This document shows positions 19,815 through 27,838 of a stretch of 64,000 bases of DNA, in pieces. The stretch lies in NCBI RefSeq assembly GCF_916618755.1, contig NZ_CAKAKB010000002.1:310001-374000 (forward strand). Reading direction: 5' to 3'. Made by a program: the position numbers and the translations under genes. Each line of letters opens with the position of its first letter. The first letter of the stretch is position 1. Source of the DNA: Actinotalea sp. Marseille-Q4924. GTDB lineage: Bacteria; Actinomycetota; Actinomycetes; Actinomycetales; Cellulomonadaceae. Under the pieces are notes generated by a model, which had not been told where the DNA came from, did not search any database, and worked only from the letters and a program-made list of their open reading frames with translations.

Positions 19815-20803
19815 CGGTCCTGGTCACCGGGGGCGCGGGCTACATCGGGTCGCACGTCGTCCGACTGCTCGCCGAGCGCGGCACGCCCTGCGTCGTCGTC
19901 GACGACCTGTCGACCGGTGACGCCGCGCGGGTCGACGGGGCCGCGCTGCTCCGGCTCGACGTCGCGCAGAGCGATGCGGTCCCTGAGCTCGCCGAGACGA
20001 TGTCGTCGCACGGCATCCGTGCCGTCATCCACTTCGCAGCGAAGAAGCGCGTCGACGAGTCCGTGATGCGCCCGGCCTGGTACTACCAGCAGAACGTCAG
20101 CGGCCTGGCGAACGTGGTGATGGCGATGGAGCGCTCCGGCGCGGATCGCCTCGTGTTCTCCTCCTCGGCCGCCGTGTACGGCGAGCCCGCGGACGGACTG
20201 GTCCCGGAGTCCGCCCCCGCACTGCCCGTCAACCCCTACGGGACGACGAAGCTCGTCGGTGAGTGGCTCGTCCGGGACGCCGTCGTCGCCGGCGTGCTCC
20301 GCGGTGCGCTGGCGCTCCGGTACTTCAACGTCGCCGGCGCCGGGTGGGACGACCTCGGCGACCCGGCGGTCCTCAACCTCGTCACCATGGTGCTCGAGCG
20401 ACTGGAGGAGGGCCGACCACCGCTCGTCTTCGGGACCGACTACCCCACGGCCGACGGCTCGTGCGTGCGTGACTTCGTGCACGTCCTCGACCTGGCCCGC
20501 GCTCACGTCGCCGCTCTCGACCACCTGGCGGACGAGACCGTCTCCGGGTTCGACGTCCTCAACGTGGGGACCGGACGGGGTGCCAGCGTCCTCGAGGTCG
20601 TGACGACGCTGACGCGACTCGCCGGCAGCGACCAGGCGCCGGTCGTCCGGCCGCGGCGTCCGGGCGACCCGGCGGCGGTCGTGGCCGCGGCCGGGCGCAT
20701 CGGTGACGTCCTCGGATGGCGGTCCGAGGCCGAGCTCGACCGGACGCTCGAGAGCGCCGTGACGGCATGGCGGCACGCCCGTGGCGGCGGTGCGCCGGGC
20801 TGA
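19811..20803 (+). CDS. galE: UDP-glucose 4-epimerase
   Basis: This protein of 330 residues interconverts UDP-glucose and UDP-galactose (or the N-acetyl forms). Family motifs are TVLVTGGAGYIGSHVV at the start, HFAAKKRVDESV, SSSAAVYGEP, the catalytic Tyr/Lys in NPYGTTKLVGEW, RYFNVAGA and CVRDFVHVLDLARAH. The ATG at 19811 overlaps the pyruvyltransferase stop (ATGA), so I chose it over longer open frames. As the last gene of the five-gene chain it may supply galactose for the same repeat unit, and pyruvyl ketals are often found on galactose. It converges with the wzt gene, with 40 bp between the stops. Confidence 0.93.
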   Translation: MTVLVTGGAGYIGSHVVRLLAERGTPCVVVDDLSTGDAARVDGAALLRLDVAQSDAVPELAETMSSHGIRAVIHFAAKKRVDESVMRPAWYYQQNVSGLANVVMAMERSGADRLVFSSSAAVYGEPADGLVPESAPALPVNPYGTTKLVGEWLVRDAVVAGVLRGALALRYFNVAGAGWDDLGDPAVLNLVTMVLERLEEGRPPLVFGTDYPTADGSCVRDFVHVLDLARAHVAALDHLADETVSGFDVLNVGTGRGASVLEVVTTLTRLAGSDQAPVVRPRRPGDPAAVVAAAGRIGDVLGWRSEAELDRTLESAVTAWRHARGGGAPG

Positions 20804-20843
20804 GACGTCCGTCGGTCCGTCGGGGCGGCCGGCAGCCGCAGGA

Positions 20844-22049
20844 TCAGGCTGAGGCGGTGACGACGGCCGGCTCGACCCCGAGGACGCCGGTCCCGACGTG
20901 CGGGCCGTCGACGCTGAGGGTGATCGCGTGCGGGATGCGGTGGAGCGTCGCCCCGGACGGCTCGCCGATGCCGACGTTGACGACGTACTGGCCCTCGCCC
21001 AGCGGGAGGCTGGGGAAGGTGAAGTCGACGGTCCGCGCCTCACGGAGCTCACCCAGCTCGACGTCCGCCGTCCTGGAGTTGAACCGGAAGATGGAGTGGC
21101 CCAGCGTCGTCTCGATCGAGACCGCGGCCAGCCAGTCGACCACGGGCACGCGCGGCTCGACATGGAGCCGGATCGTGACCGCGTCCCCCGTGCGGATCCG
21201 GTCGGTCGCCCGGCCGGCGGCATCCAGGAGGACCGCCGAGGTGATGTGCGCCGTGGCCTCCGGGACGTGGTGCTCGACCTCCTCCTCGACGCGCGCCTCC
21301 TCGAAGCCGTCCCGGAGGGCGCGGAGGGCCTGGGCGGGTGCGCCGTCGAAGGCGACCCGACCGTGCTGCAGCAGCACGGCCCGATCGCAGAGGTCGCCGA
21401 CCTGGTCGGCGGAGTGGGACACGAGCACGATCGTCCGCCCCTCCGCCTGGAAGCTGCGGATCTTGTCCATGCACTTGCGCTGGAACGGCTCGTCGCCGAC
21501 GGCCAGCACCTCGTCCACGAGAAGCAGGTCGGGGTCGACGTGGATGGCGACGGCGAACGCGAGGCGCACGTACATGCCGGACGAGTAGAACTTCACCTGG
21601 GTGTCGATGAACTTCTCGATGCCGGAGAAGTCGATGATCGCGTCGATGTGCCGGGCGGTCTCCGCGCGCGTCATGCCGAGGATGGCCGCGTTGAGGTAGA
21701 CGTTCTCGCGCCCGGTGAGGTCGGGGTGGAAACCGGCGCCGAGCTCGAGCAGGGCCGCGAGGCGGCCCCGGCGCTGCACGGTGCCGGTCGTCGGCTGCAG
21801 GATCGCCCCCATGACCTTGAGCAGCGTGCTCTTGCCCGAGCCGTTGGCCCCGATCAGGCCCACCGTGGTCCCTGCGTCGATGGTGACGTCGACGTCCTGC
21901 AGCGCCCAGAAGTCGTCCGTGACGCGGGTGCGCCGGACGCTGCTCACCATCCGCTCCTTGAGCGACTTGTCCTTGTGCAGCGTGAACCGCTTGCTCACCG
22001 AGTCGACCACCACGATCGGGGGCGAGCCGGCGTCAGAGCTCCTGGGCAA
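20844..22049 (-). CDS. wzt: Polysaccharide ABC transporter ATP-binding protein with C-terminal Wzt domain
   Basis: Wzt drives export of a finished lipid-linked glycan through Wzm. The nucleotide-binding domain has Walker A (GANGSGKST, about residue 67), the signature variant YSSGMYVRLAFA, Walker B (LLLVDEVLAVGD) and the switch His in VLVSHS. From about residue 270 there is a ~130-residue beta-rich extension (ITSAVLLDAAGRATD to the end) like the Wzt C-terminal domain that recognises the modified end of the polymer in O9a-type systems. I use a TTG at 22049, which has GGAGGG five bases upstream and overlaps the wzm stop. A GTG at 22013 is the alternative start. It forms an operon with wzm, DUF2304 and the GT2 gene. 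Confidence 0.93.
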   Translation of the reverse strand: MPRSSDAGSPPIVVVDSVSKRFTLHKDKSLKERMVSSVRRTRVTDDFWALQDVDVTIDAGTTVGLIGANGSGKSTLLKVMGAILQPTTGTVQRRGRLAALLELGAGFHPDLTGRENVYLNAAILGMTRAETARHIDAIIDFSGIEKFIDTQVKFYSSGMYVRLAFAVAIHVDPDLLLVDEVLAVGDEPFQRKCMDKIRSFQAEGRTIVLVSHSADQVGDLCDRAVLLQHGRVAFDGAPAQALRALRDGFEEARVEEEVEHHVPEATAHITSAVLLDAAGRATDRIRTGDAVTIRLHVEPRVPVVDWLAAVSIETTLGHSIFRFNSRTADVELGELREARTVDFTFPSLPLGEGQYVVNVGIGEPSGATLHRIPHAITLSVDGPHVGTGVLGVEPAVVTASA

Positions 22050-22998
22050 AGTTGCCCTCCAGTCGGGCGAAGAGGCGCTGAGCGACCCACAGGAGCACGA
22101 GCGACGCGAGGAGGGCGATACCGAGCCGCAGGGGCAGGTCGGCGGGGAACGGCTGGTCCGCGCCCGCCAGCCAGACGCCCTTCTGGAACGCCATGATGGC
22201 GATGGTGACGGGGTTGGAGAGGTAGACCTGCTCGATCCAGCCACCGCCGAGGTACTCGTTCACGTAGCTGTACGAGTACACGATCGGTGAGGCCCAGAAG
22301 AGCAGCAGGATGACGATCTCGACCAGGTGCTGGATGTCCCGGAGATAGACGTTGAGCGCCCCCAGGAGGGTGGCCAGCGCGAGCCCGAGGACCACGACGA
22401 GGAGAACGGCCGGGACGACGTAGAGCACCGTCGGCGTGAACGGGACCGCCCCGACGAGGACCGTGCCGATGAACAGGACCACGACCTGGATGCCGAAGTT
22501 CACCAGCGCCGAGCCGACCGTGCTGAGCGGGAAGATCTCGCGCGGGAAGTAGACCTTCTTGACCAGCCCCGAGTTCGCGACCACCGACCCGGTGCCACCG
22601 CTGACGATCTCGTTGAACAACCCCCAGAGGACCAGGCCGCTGAAGACGAAGATCCCGAAGTCGGGGATCCCGCGGGCGACGCCCAGCACCTCGCCGACGA
22701 TGAGGAAGTAGACCGCCAGCTGGGCGATGGGCTTGAGCAGGCTCCACGCGAAGCCCAGCGTGCTGTTCTTGTACCTCGCCCGGACCTCTCGACGGACGAG
22801 GAGCTGAAGGAGCTCGCGGTACTGCCAGACCGACCGGACCGAGGCGACGGCACCGGCGAGGGCACCGCGCGGGGGACCGACGGGCTTCAGCGGCTGGTCC
22901 GCCAGAGCGGCCAGGCGCGCCTGCCGCTGCCGCTCCGGGTCGCGAGCGGGGGAGAGCCCCGGCGCCATGGCGTCGGCCGGCGCCACTGCGTCACTCAT
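22033..22998 (-). CDS. wzm: Polysaccharide ABC transporter permease
   Basis: Wzm is the membrane channel of the glycan exporter (321 residues). A cytoplasmic start of about 60 residues with an amphipathic segment (VWQYRELLQLLVRREVRARYKNS) leads into the ABC-2 family core. This contains FAWSLLKPIAQLAVYF, about six hydrophobic helices, the loop GLVKKVYFPREIFPLST and the final LYLSNPV-like motif (VYLSNPVTIAIMAFQ). These loops are hallmarks of TagG/Wzm permeases. The ATG at 22998 overlaps the DUF2304 stop by 8 bp. In actinobacteria this exporter type moves galactan or rhamnan-like wall polymers across the membrane for LCP-mediated attachment. Confidence 0.94.
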   Translation of the reverse strand: MSDAVAPADAMAPGLSPARDPERQRQARLAALADQPLKPVGPPRGALAGAVASVRSVWQYRELLQLLVRREVRARYKNSTLGFAWSLLKPIAQLAVYFLIVGEVLGVARGIPDFGIFVFSGLVLWGLFNEIVSGGTGSVVANSGLVKKVYFPREIFPLSTVGSALVNFGIQVVVLFIGTVLVGAVPFTPTVLYVVPAVLLVVVLGLALATLLGALNVYLRDIQHLVEIVILLLFWASPIVYSYSYVNEYLGGGWIEQVYLSNPVTIAIMAFQKGVWLAGADQPFPADLPLRLGIALLASLVLLWVAQRLFARLEGNFAQEL

Positions 22999-23371
22999 CG
23001 CGCGCTGCCGCATCGCCGGGCGACACGGCGGGGCGGACGCCCTCGACCTTCCACCCTGCCTCGTCCAGGGCGATGCGACGAGCGAGCTGCGTGACCTGGC
23101 TCTCCATCTCCCGGAACCGCAGGTAGGACGTCGCCATGTACCCGAGGAACGCGATGATGAGGACGTAGAGGAGCAGGTCGGTCCCGCGACCCACCCCGAC
23201 GATCCTCGCCAGCGCGTTCCAGACGTCGGGGAAGAGCACGGATGCCGCTGCGAAGGCGATGAAGCCGAGGAGAGCGACCCGCCGCAGGGCCTGGTGGCGA
23301 GACCCGCGAGGGATCCGCAGGCTCAGCAGGCCGACCAGGCCGATACCGATGAGCAGAACAATTTTGATCAT
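22991..23371 (-). CDS. DUF2304 family membrane protein
   Basis: This small integral membrane protein (126 residues) has three hydrophobic helices (about 3-18, 31-48 and 65-85) followed by a cytoplasmic, charged tail (REMESQVTQLARRIALDE). The family is regularly encoded next to dolichyl-phosphate-mannose-synthase-like GT2 enzymes and is believed to support them at the membrane, though its biochemical role is not established. Here it lies 7 bp downstream of exactly such a GT2 gene and overlaps wzm by 8 bp, so all four genes should be on one transcript. The ATG at 23371 is the natural start. Confidence 0.9.
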   Translation of the reverse strand: MIKIVLLIGIGLVGLLSLRIPRGSRHQALRRVALLGFIAFAAASVLFPDVWNALARIVGVGRGTDLLLYVLIIAFLGYMATSYLRFREMESQVTQLARRIALDEAGWKVEGVRPAVSPGDAAARDE

Positions 23372-23378
23372 GACTGTG

Positions 23379-24086
23379 TCACCGGTACATCATCTCGGTC
23401 AGGATGTTGACCGAGTTGAGGACCGACTGGCCCTTCGAGCGCGAGTAGTCGGTGTAGAGGATGTGCACGGGGTGCTCTGCGTACGACAGCCGGGCACGGC
23501 CGACCTGCTCGACGATCTCCGAGGCGTGCGCCATGCGGTTCTGCCGGATGCGCAGGGAGGCCGCCGCCGTCCGGTTGAAGGCACGCAGGCCGTTGTGGGC
23601 GTCGGTGAGGCGGACGCCGGAGGTGAGGTTCGAGAAGAGGACGGCGAGCCGCAGCACGACCCGCTTGATCGCCCCGGGCCGTGTCCGTGCGTCGAGGAAG
23701 CGGGAGCCGAAGATCACGTCGGCCTCGCCCGCACGCAGCCGCTCGACCATCGCGAGGGCGTCCTCGACCTGGTGCTGCCCGTCGGAGTCGAAGGTCACGA
23801 AGTACTCGGCGCCGGGCTGCGCGAGGGCGTACGTGAGGCCGGTCTGGATCGCCGCACCCTGACCGAGGTTGATCGGGTGGCTGACGACGACCGCACCGGC
23901 CGCGGCGGCCTCGGCAGCCGAGCGATCACCGGAGCCGTCGTCCACGCACACCACGTTGGGGAAGGTCGCCCGCGCCTGACTGACGACGTCCCGGATGACC
24001 GTCGCCTCGTTGTAGAGGGGGACGACGAGCCACGCGTCGCGGTTCGCCTCGGGGGCTCGCGCGGGCCCCACGGTCTCGTCGTTCAT
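23379..24086 (-). CDS. Glycosyltransferase family 2, polyprenyl-phosphate sugar synthase-like
   Basis: This 235-residue GT-A enzyme resembles dolichyl-phosphate mannose and undecaprenyl-phosphate glucose synthases. Motifs are WLVVPLYNEATVI, VVCVDDGSGDRS, HPINLGQGAAIQTGL, the metal-binding DSDGQHQVED (a DxD) and DVIFGSRFLD. Such enzymes load a single sugar on undecaprenyl phosphate for use outside the membrane. The protein lacks its own membrane helices, so the adjoining DUF2304 protein and GtrA (7639) may provide membrane functions. The start may be the ATG at 24086 or one at 24095. It heads the GT2-DUF2304-wzm-wzt operon and is divergent from the membrane protein gene at 24250. Confidence 0.93.
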   Translation of the reverse strand: MNDETVGPARAPEANRDAWLVVPLYNEATVIRDVVSQARATFPNVVCVDDGSGDRSAAEAAAAGAVVVSHPINLGQGAAIQTGLTYALAQPGAEYFVTFDSDGQHQVEDALAMVERLRAGEADVIFGSRFLDARTRPGAIKRVVLRLAVLFSNLTSGVRLTDAHNGLRAFNRTAAASLRIRQNRMAHASEIVEQVGRARLSYAEHPVHILYTDYSRSKGQSVLNSVNILTEMMYR

Positions 24087-24249
24087 CGCTGGCATACTAC
24101 AGGCGCCGTCGGGCGCTCAGTCGTGCGCCCGGGGCGTTCCGGCGCGGCGCCGTCACGGTCGCCGCCGGCAGGGGACGGCAGGTCGGGCGGTCGCGCCGCT
24201 CGCCTCGGACCTGGCGTCCGCCGGTCAGCGCGCTGAGAGGGACGAGGAC

Positions 24250-25686
24250 ATGCACACAGATCCGGCTGTGGCCCCGGGCATCACCGAGAGACCGCACCGC
24301 GGCGCCGAGGGTGCCAAGGGTCGGGGCGCCAGGCGCCGACCCGCAACCGGGCCGCTGGGGCACGTCGTCGAGCGCTGGCCCGCCTGGGTGCGGTGGCTCG
24401 TGACGGCCGTGCTCCTCGTCGGCGCCTCCGCCGGGCTCGCCGCGCCGTACATCGCGGACACCACGACGATGTCGAGGGCGGACGAGTACGTCTACATCGA
24501 CGCGGTCGACAAGGCGACGCGCGGGAACGTCGCGCAGCGAGGCGAGCTGGTCGACCAGTACGCCCTCGAGGTGCTCAGCTGCCGGGGCGTCGAAGGGGCG
24601 CTCATGGGATCGCCCTGCGGTGGTCCCTACTCGCGGGAGAACGTCCCCTGGGAAGGGGGCCGGACGAGTGCGGACATCCACCCGCCGACCTACTACTTCG
24701 TCACGGCCAGCCTCACCCGCGCCGTGCAGGTCCTGACGCCGGTCGACGACCTCCTGTCCGCCGCGCGGGTCACCAGCGCGGCGTGGGTCGGCCTCGGCCT
24801 GACCGCCGTGGTCGCGCTCTGCCGCACGCTCGGGGCCTCGCGGGTCGCCGCGGCCGCGGTCGCGGTCCTCGGACTGGTGGCGCCGCACACGCGATGGGTG
24901 GCGACCTTCGTCACGCCCGACGCGCTCAACATCCTGGCGGGAGCAGTGGTCATGCTCGTCGCTGTCCAGGTGGTGCGTGAGCGACTGCATCCTGCGTGGA
25001 TGGTGGCGGCTGCGCTCGTCGTCGGGAGCGTGAAGGCGCAGAACGCCCTGACCGGTGGTCTCGTCGTCCTGCTGCTGCTCATCGTGGCGCTGAGGCGTCG
25101 GCGCGACGGGGACCGTTCCCGCAAGCCCGTGCAGGCGGTGGCCTGGGCCGTCGGTGCCCTGTTCGCGGGGATCGTGCCCCAGGTGGTCTGGATGGCGCTC
25201 AGGGCCGCGACCGCACTGGGTCCGGCACCCGGTCAGGGCCTCGAGGCACCCCCGCTCGGTGTCTACGCCGTGCTGTACGACAGCACGGCGTTCATCCGCG
25301 GCGTCGTGGTGGGTCCGAACGCGACGTACCCGCCCGCCTGGAGCGCAGGGAGCCCGCTGACGATCCACGGTGAGACCGTCTCCTGGATCCTCGTCGGCGG
25401 GCTGGTCGCCCTCGCCCTGTTCGCCTCCGGGGTCCCGGCGCTGCAGTCCTCGTTCGCCCGGGCGGGCCTGCTGTCCTTCCTCCTGGCCGGCCCGGCGCTG
25501 CGGGTGGCGCTGTACGCCGTGGACGGGGCGAACTTCGGGATGCCGGTGCGGTACGGGCTCGTGCTCTTCCCGGCGATGCTCGCGGCGACGGCCGTGGCGG
25601 CGAGACGTGCCTGGGTCGGCTGGCTGCTCCTGGGCGTCGCCGTCGTCTTCTACGTCGTGACGGTCACCGGCTACGAGACGTGGTGA
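24250..25686 (+). CDS. DUF2142-like polytopic membrane protein (GT-C-like)
   Basis: This 478-residue membrane protein has about nine or ten hydrophobic helices. After the first helix an extracytoplasmic segment carries ADEYVYIDAVDKATRG, in the position of the acidic motif of GT-C glycosyltransferases that use polyprenyl-phosphate sugars. A later motif is VGSVKAQNALTGGLVVL. The whole layout matches the frameshifted gene at 1927-3322, so the genome has at least two members. The ATG at 24250 has GAGGAC just upstream. It is divergent from the polyprenyl-phosphate sugar synthase operon, which would make its donor, so it may decorate the exported glycan. The reaction is unproven. Confidence 0.82.
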   Translation: MHTDPAVAPGITERPHRGAEGAKGRGARRRPATGPLGHVVERWPAWVRWLVTAVLLVGASAGLAAPYIADTTTMSRADEYVYIDAVDKATRGNVAQRGELVDQYALEVLSCRGVEGALMGSPCGGPYSRENVPWEGGRTSADIHPPTYYFVTASLTRAVQVLTPVDDLLSAARVTSAAWVGLGLTAVVALCRTLGASRVAAAAVAVLGLVAPHTRWVATFVTPDALNILAGAVVMLVAVQVVRERLHPAWMVAAALVVGSVKAQNALTGGLVVLLLLIVALRRRRDGDRSRKPVQAVAWAVGALFAGIVPQVVWMALRAATALGPAPGQGLEAPPLGVYAVLYDSTAFIRGVVVGPNATYPPAWSAGSPLTIHGETVSWILVGGLVALALFASGVPALQSSFARAGLLSFLLAGPALRVALYAVDGANFGMPVRYGLVLFPAMLAATAVAARRAWVGWLLLGVAVVFYVVTVTGYETW

Positions 25687-25708
25687 CGTCGTGGCTTGTG
25701 CGGTGGCC

Positions 25709-27214
25709 CTAGTCGGTGTGGGCCCGCCACGCCATCCGGGCGACCGAGAGGTCGTCGCGAGGGAGGTAGCGGTCGGCGGTCGCTGACCCGAGGAACCCCG
25801 AGAGCAGCGCCGTCACGACGACGCCGACGGCGACGTACCGCGCGAGTGCGCTGCTGTCGGAGTGGCCCCGCGTGCGCGCCCACCGGAGCACGGCGCGCAG
25901 GAGATGGAGGGCGACCAGCGTCGACATGACGATCGAGGCGTGCAGGAGGACCGTGCTCGTCCGCGGGTAGAGCTGCACCAGGCCGGTCTCGACCATCTGC
26001 CCCGCGTACCACAGGCGCAGCACCCAGGCGCCTGCGAGGCACCACATCAGGGTCCTGACCACCCAGCTCGTCCAGCAGCACGCGACCGCGAGCCCCGCGC
26101 CGACCAGGACGAGGACCGTGGCCACGTCCACGCCCGCGAGCACGCCGAAGGTCTGCACCGTCTGCGGCGGCTCGACCGGGGAGTCACCGAACCACGTCGC
26201 GAACACCGCGGGGTCGCTCCGGGTGTCCTGGTACTGGTAGTCGTCGGCGACGGGCCCGGCAGCGAGGGCGCCGGAGAGATAGCTCCACGTCACGCCGAGG
26301 AACCCGACGGCGACCCCGGCGAGGACGAGCACCGGACGGTGCCCCCGCGGGCCGCTCCACCACGCGTGGGCGGCGGTTACGGCGAGCCCGGGTGCGTACC
26401 AGAGGAACCAGCCGGAGTAGACCAGGAACACGAGCCCCAGCAGGGCGCCGAGCGCCAGGGCGCAGAGCGCCTGTCGCCACCACGACCCCCCGGGCCCGTC
26501 CCGGACCATGCGGACGACGCGGACGAAGAGAGGCACCGCGACGACCAGGCTCACAGACGTGAAGGGCTTGTAGGGGTCGAGGAACGGTGCGGTCGCGGTG
26601 AGGCTGATCGCGGCCGCGGCGGGCGAGGAGACGACCGTCCGCCAGGCGAGGTACGCCAGCGGGCCGACCACCGCTGTGACCAGGACCTGGAGGTCGCCCA
26701 GGCTCTCGGCCGGCGCGAGGTCGAGCAGCCGGGACAGCGCCGTGATCGCCCACACGGGGCCAGGCGCGTAGGACGGCGGCACCGTCGACCCGCCGTCGAG
26801 GGCGGCCTGTGCCCAGCCGACCAGCTGCCCGCTGTCGCCGCGGAGACCGTTCAGCGGCAGGGTCGCGCCGTGCAGACCCGCGGCCAGGCCGCCTGCCACG
26901 ACGCCCGAGACCACTCCGGAGGTCCCGGCCCACGCCGTCCGTGTGAGCACGCCGCTCGCGAGAGGCCATCGACGTGCGGCGAGGAGGAGGACCATCAGCA
27001 CACCGACGACGACGAGGGTCGAGAGCTGGAGGCGAGCGAGGATGCTCACCTGGGCGATCCGGGTCAGCGGGTCCAGCCGGAGTGCGGCACCAGCCGCAAG
27101 GAGGAACGCCGCGACACCCAGCGCGGCGAGAGCCTCAGCCGTGAGGACCGGCCATCCCTGCGCGCCGGAGGTCGATCGCCGCAGCAGCGGCCGGAGCTGT
27201 GCACGCGGCAGCAT
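25709..27214 (-). CDS. Polytopic membrane protein, GT-C-like (possibly arabinofuranosyltransferase-related)
   Basis: This protein of about 501 residues has roughly 12 hydrophobic helices. The first extracytoplasmic loop after several helices carries LNGLRGDSGQLVGWAQ followed by PSYAPGPVW. The position and feel recall the NGL.GD..F loop in AftA-type galactan arabinofuranosyltransferases and other GT-C enzymes. The large central loop contains VADDYQYQDTRSDP. I use the ATG at 27214, about 11 bp after GGGAGGGG; a GTG at 27256 would add 14 residues. It is convergent with the DUF2142 gene (22 bp apart). I cannot name the substrate. A sugar transfer onto the exported wall glycan is a reasonable guess from the neighbourhood. 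Confidence 0.78.
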   Translation of the reverse strand: MLPRAQLRPLLRRSTSGAQGWPVLTAEALAALGVAAFLLAAGAALRLDPLTRIAQVSILARLQLSTLVVVGVLMVLLLAARRWPLASGVLTRTAWAGTSGVVSGVVAGGLAAGLHGATLPLNGLRGDSGQLVGWAQAALDGGSTVPPSYAPGPVWAITALSRLLDLAPAESLGDLQVLVTAVVGPLAYLAWRTVVSSPAAAAISLTATAPFLDPYKPFTSVSLVVAVPLFVRVVRMVRDGPGGSWWRQALCALALGALLGLVFLVYSGWFLWYAPGLAVTAAHAWWSGPRGHRPVLVLAGVAVGFLGVTWSYLSGALAAGPVADDYQYQDTRSDPAVFATWFGDSPVEPPQTVQTFGVLAGVDVATVLVLVGAGLAVACCWTSWVVRTLMWCLAGAWVLRLWYAGQMVETGLVQLYPRTSTVLLHASIVMSTLVALHLLRAVLRWARTRGHSDSSALARYVAVGVVVTALLSGFLGSATADRYLPRDDLSVARMAWRAHTD

Positions 27215-27331
27215 CGTCGGTCGCACCCCTCCCTTGATCCGCCCTCCATCCTCCACGGTGCCGGCGGTCCGAGAGGACCGACACGGCCGGCGGCCGGGGC
27301 AGCGGTGGGACCGGGTGCTGCACGGACGCGA

Positions 27332-27838
27332 CTAGATCTCCGGTCCGACGGGGATGGTGGCGATCGCGTCGGTGTTGACGGCGACCCAGTCGCGGTCGTT
27401 GCCTCCGAGCGCGCGGTAGGTGGCGTAGCTGGTGATGTTGCGGCGGGTGCCGTTCTCCACGTACCAGATGGCGCCGGTGGGCATCCGCAGGAAGCGGCCG
27501 ACGGCGACCCCGGACCTCACCAGGTTCGCGCAGGTGGTCGCGTCGAGCGTGGTGCGTGGCACGGTCGCCCAGTGGGATGCGACGGACGCCGCCACGGGGT
27601 GGAGGCGACCGCCGGTCGCGAGGTAGCTGGTCCCGGAGCACACGACGAGGTTCTGCGGGGTCCCCGGTGCGGTGGTGTAGGCGGCGAGGTCCGCCTCGCG
27701 CCGCAGGACGAGCGGGCCCGTACCGAGGTTGGCCATCCGGTCCCAGCTCCCGATGTGGTGCTTCGTGCCGAAGCCGTCGATGAGGTACACCGAGGCTGAC
27801 GCCGTCGAGTACGCCAGCGTGCCCGGGCCCAGCTGGTC
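27332..27838. repeat. 507-bp near-identical repeat, copy A
   Basis: This matches 33283-33789 at a constant offset of 5951 with about 15 differences, so it is roughly 97% identical. It covers the last three repeat units and stop region of the amidase gene. Identity falls sharply at the AGCTGGTC boundary near 27838, which points to recent gene conversion or unequal crossing-over. Confidence 0.9.
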
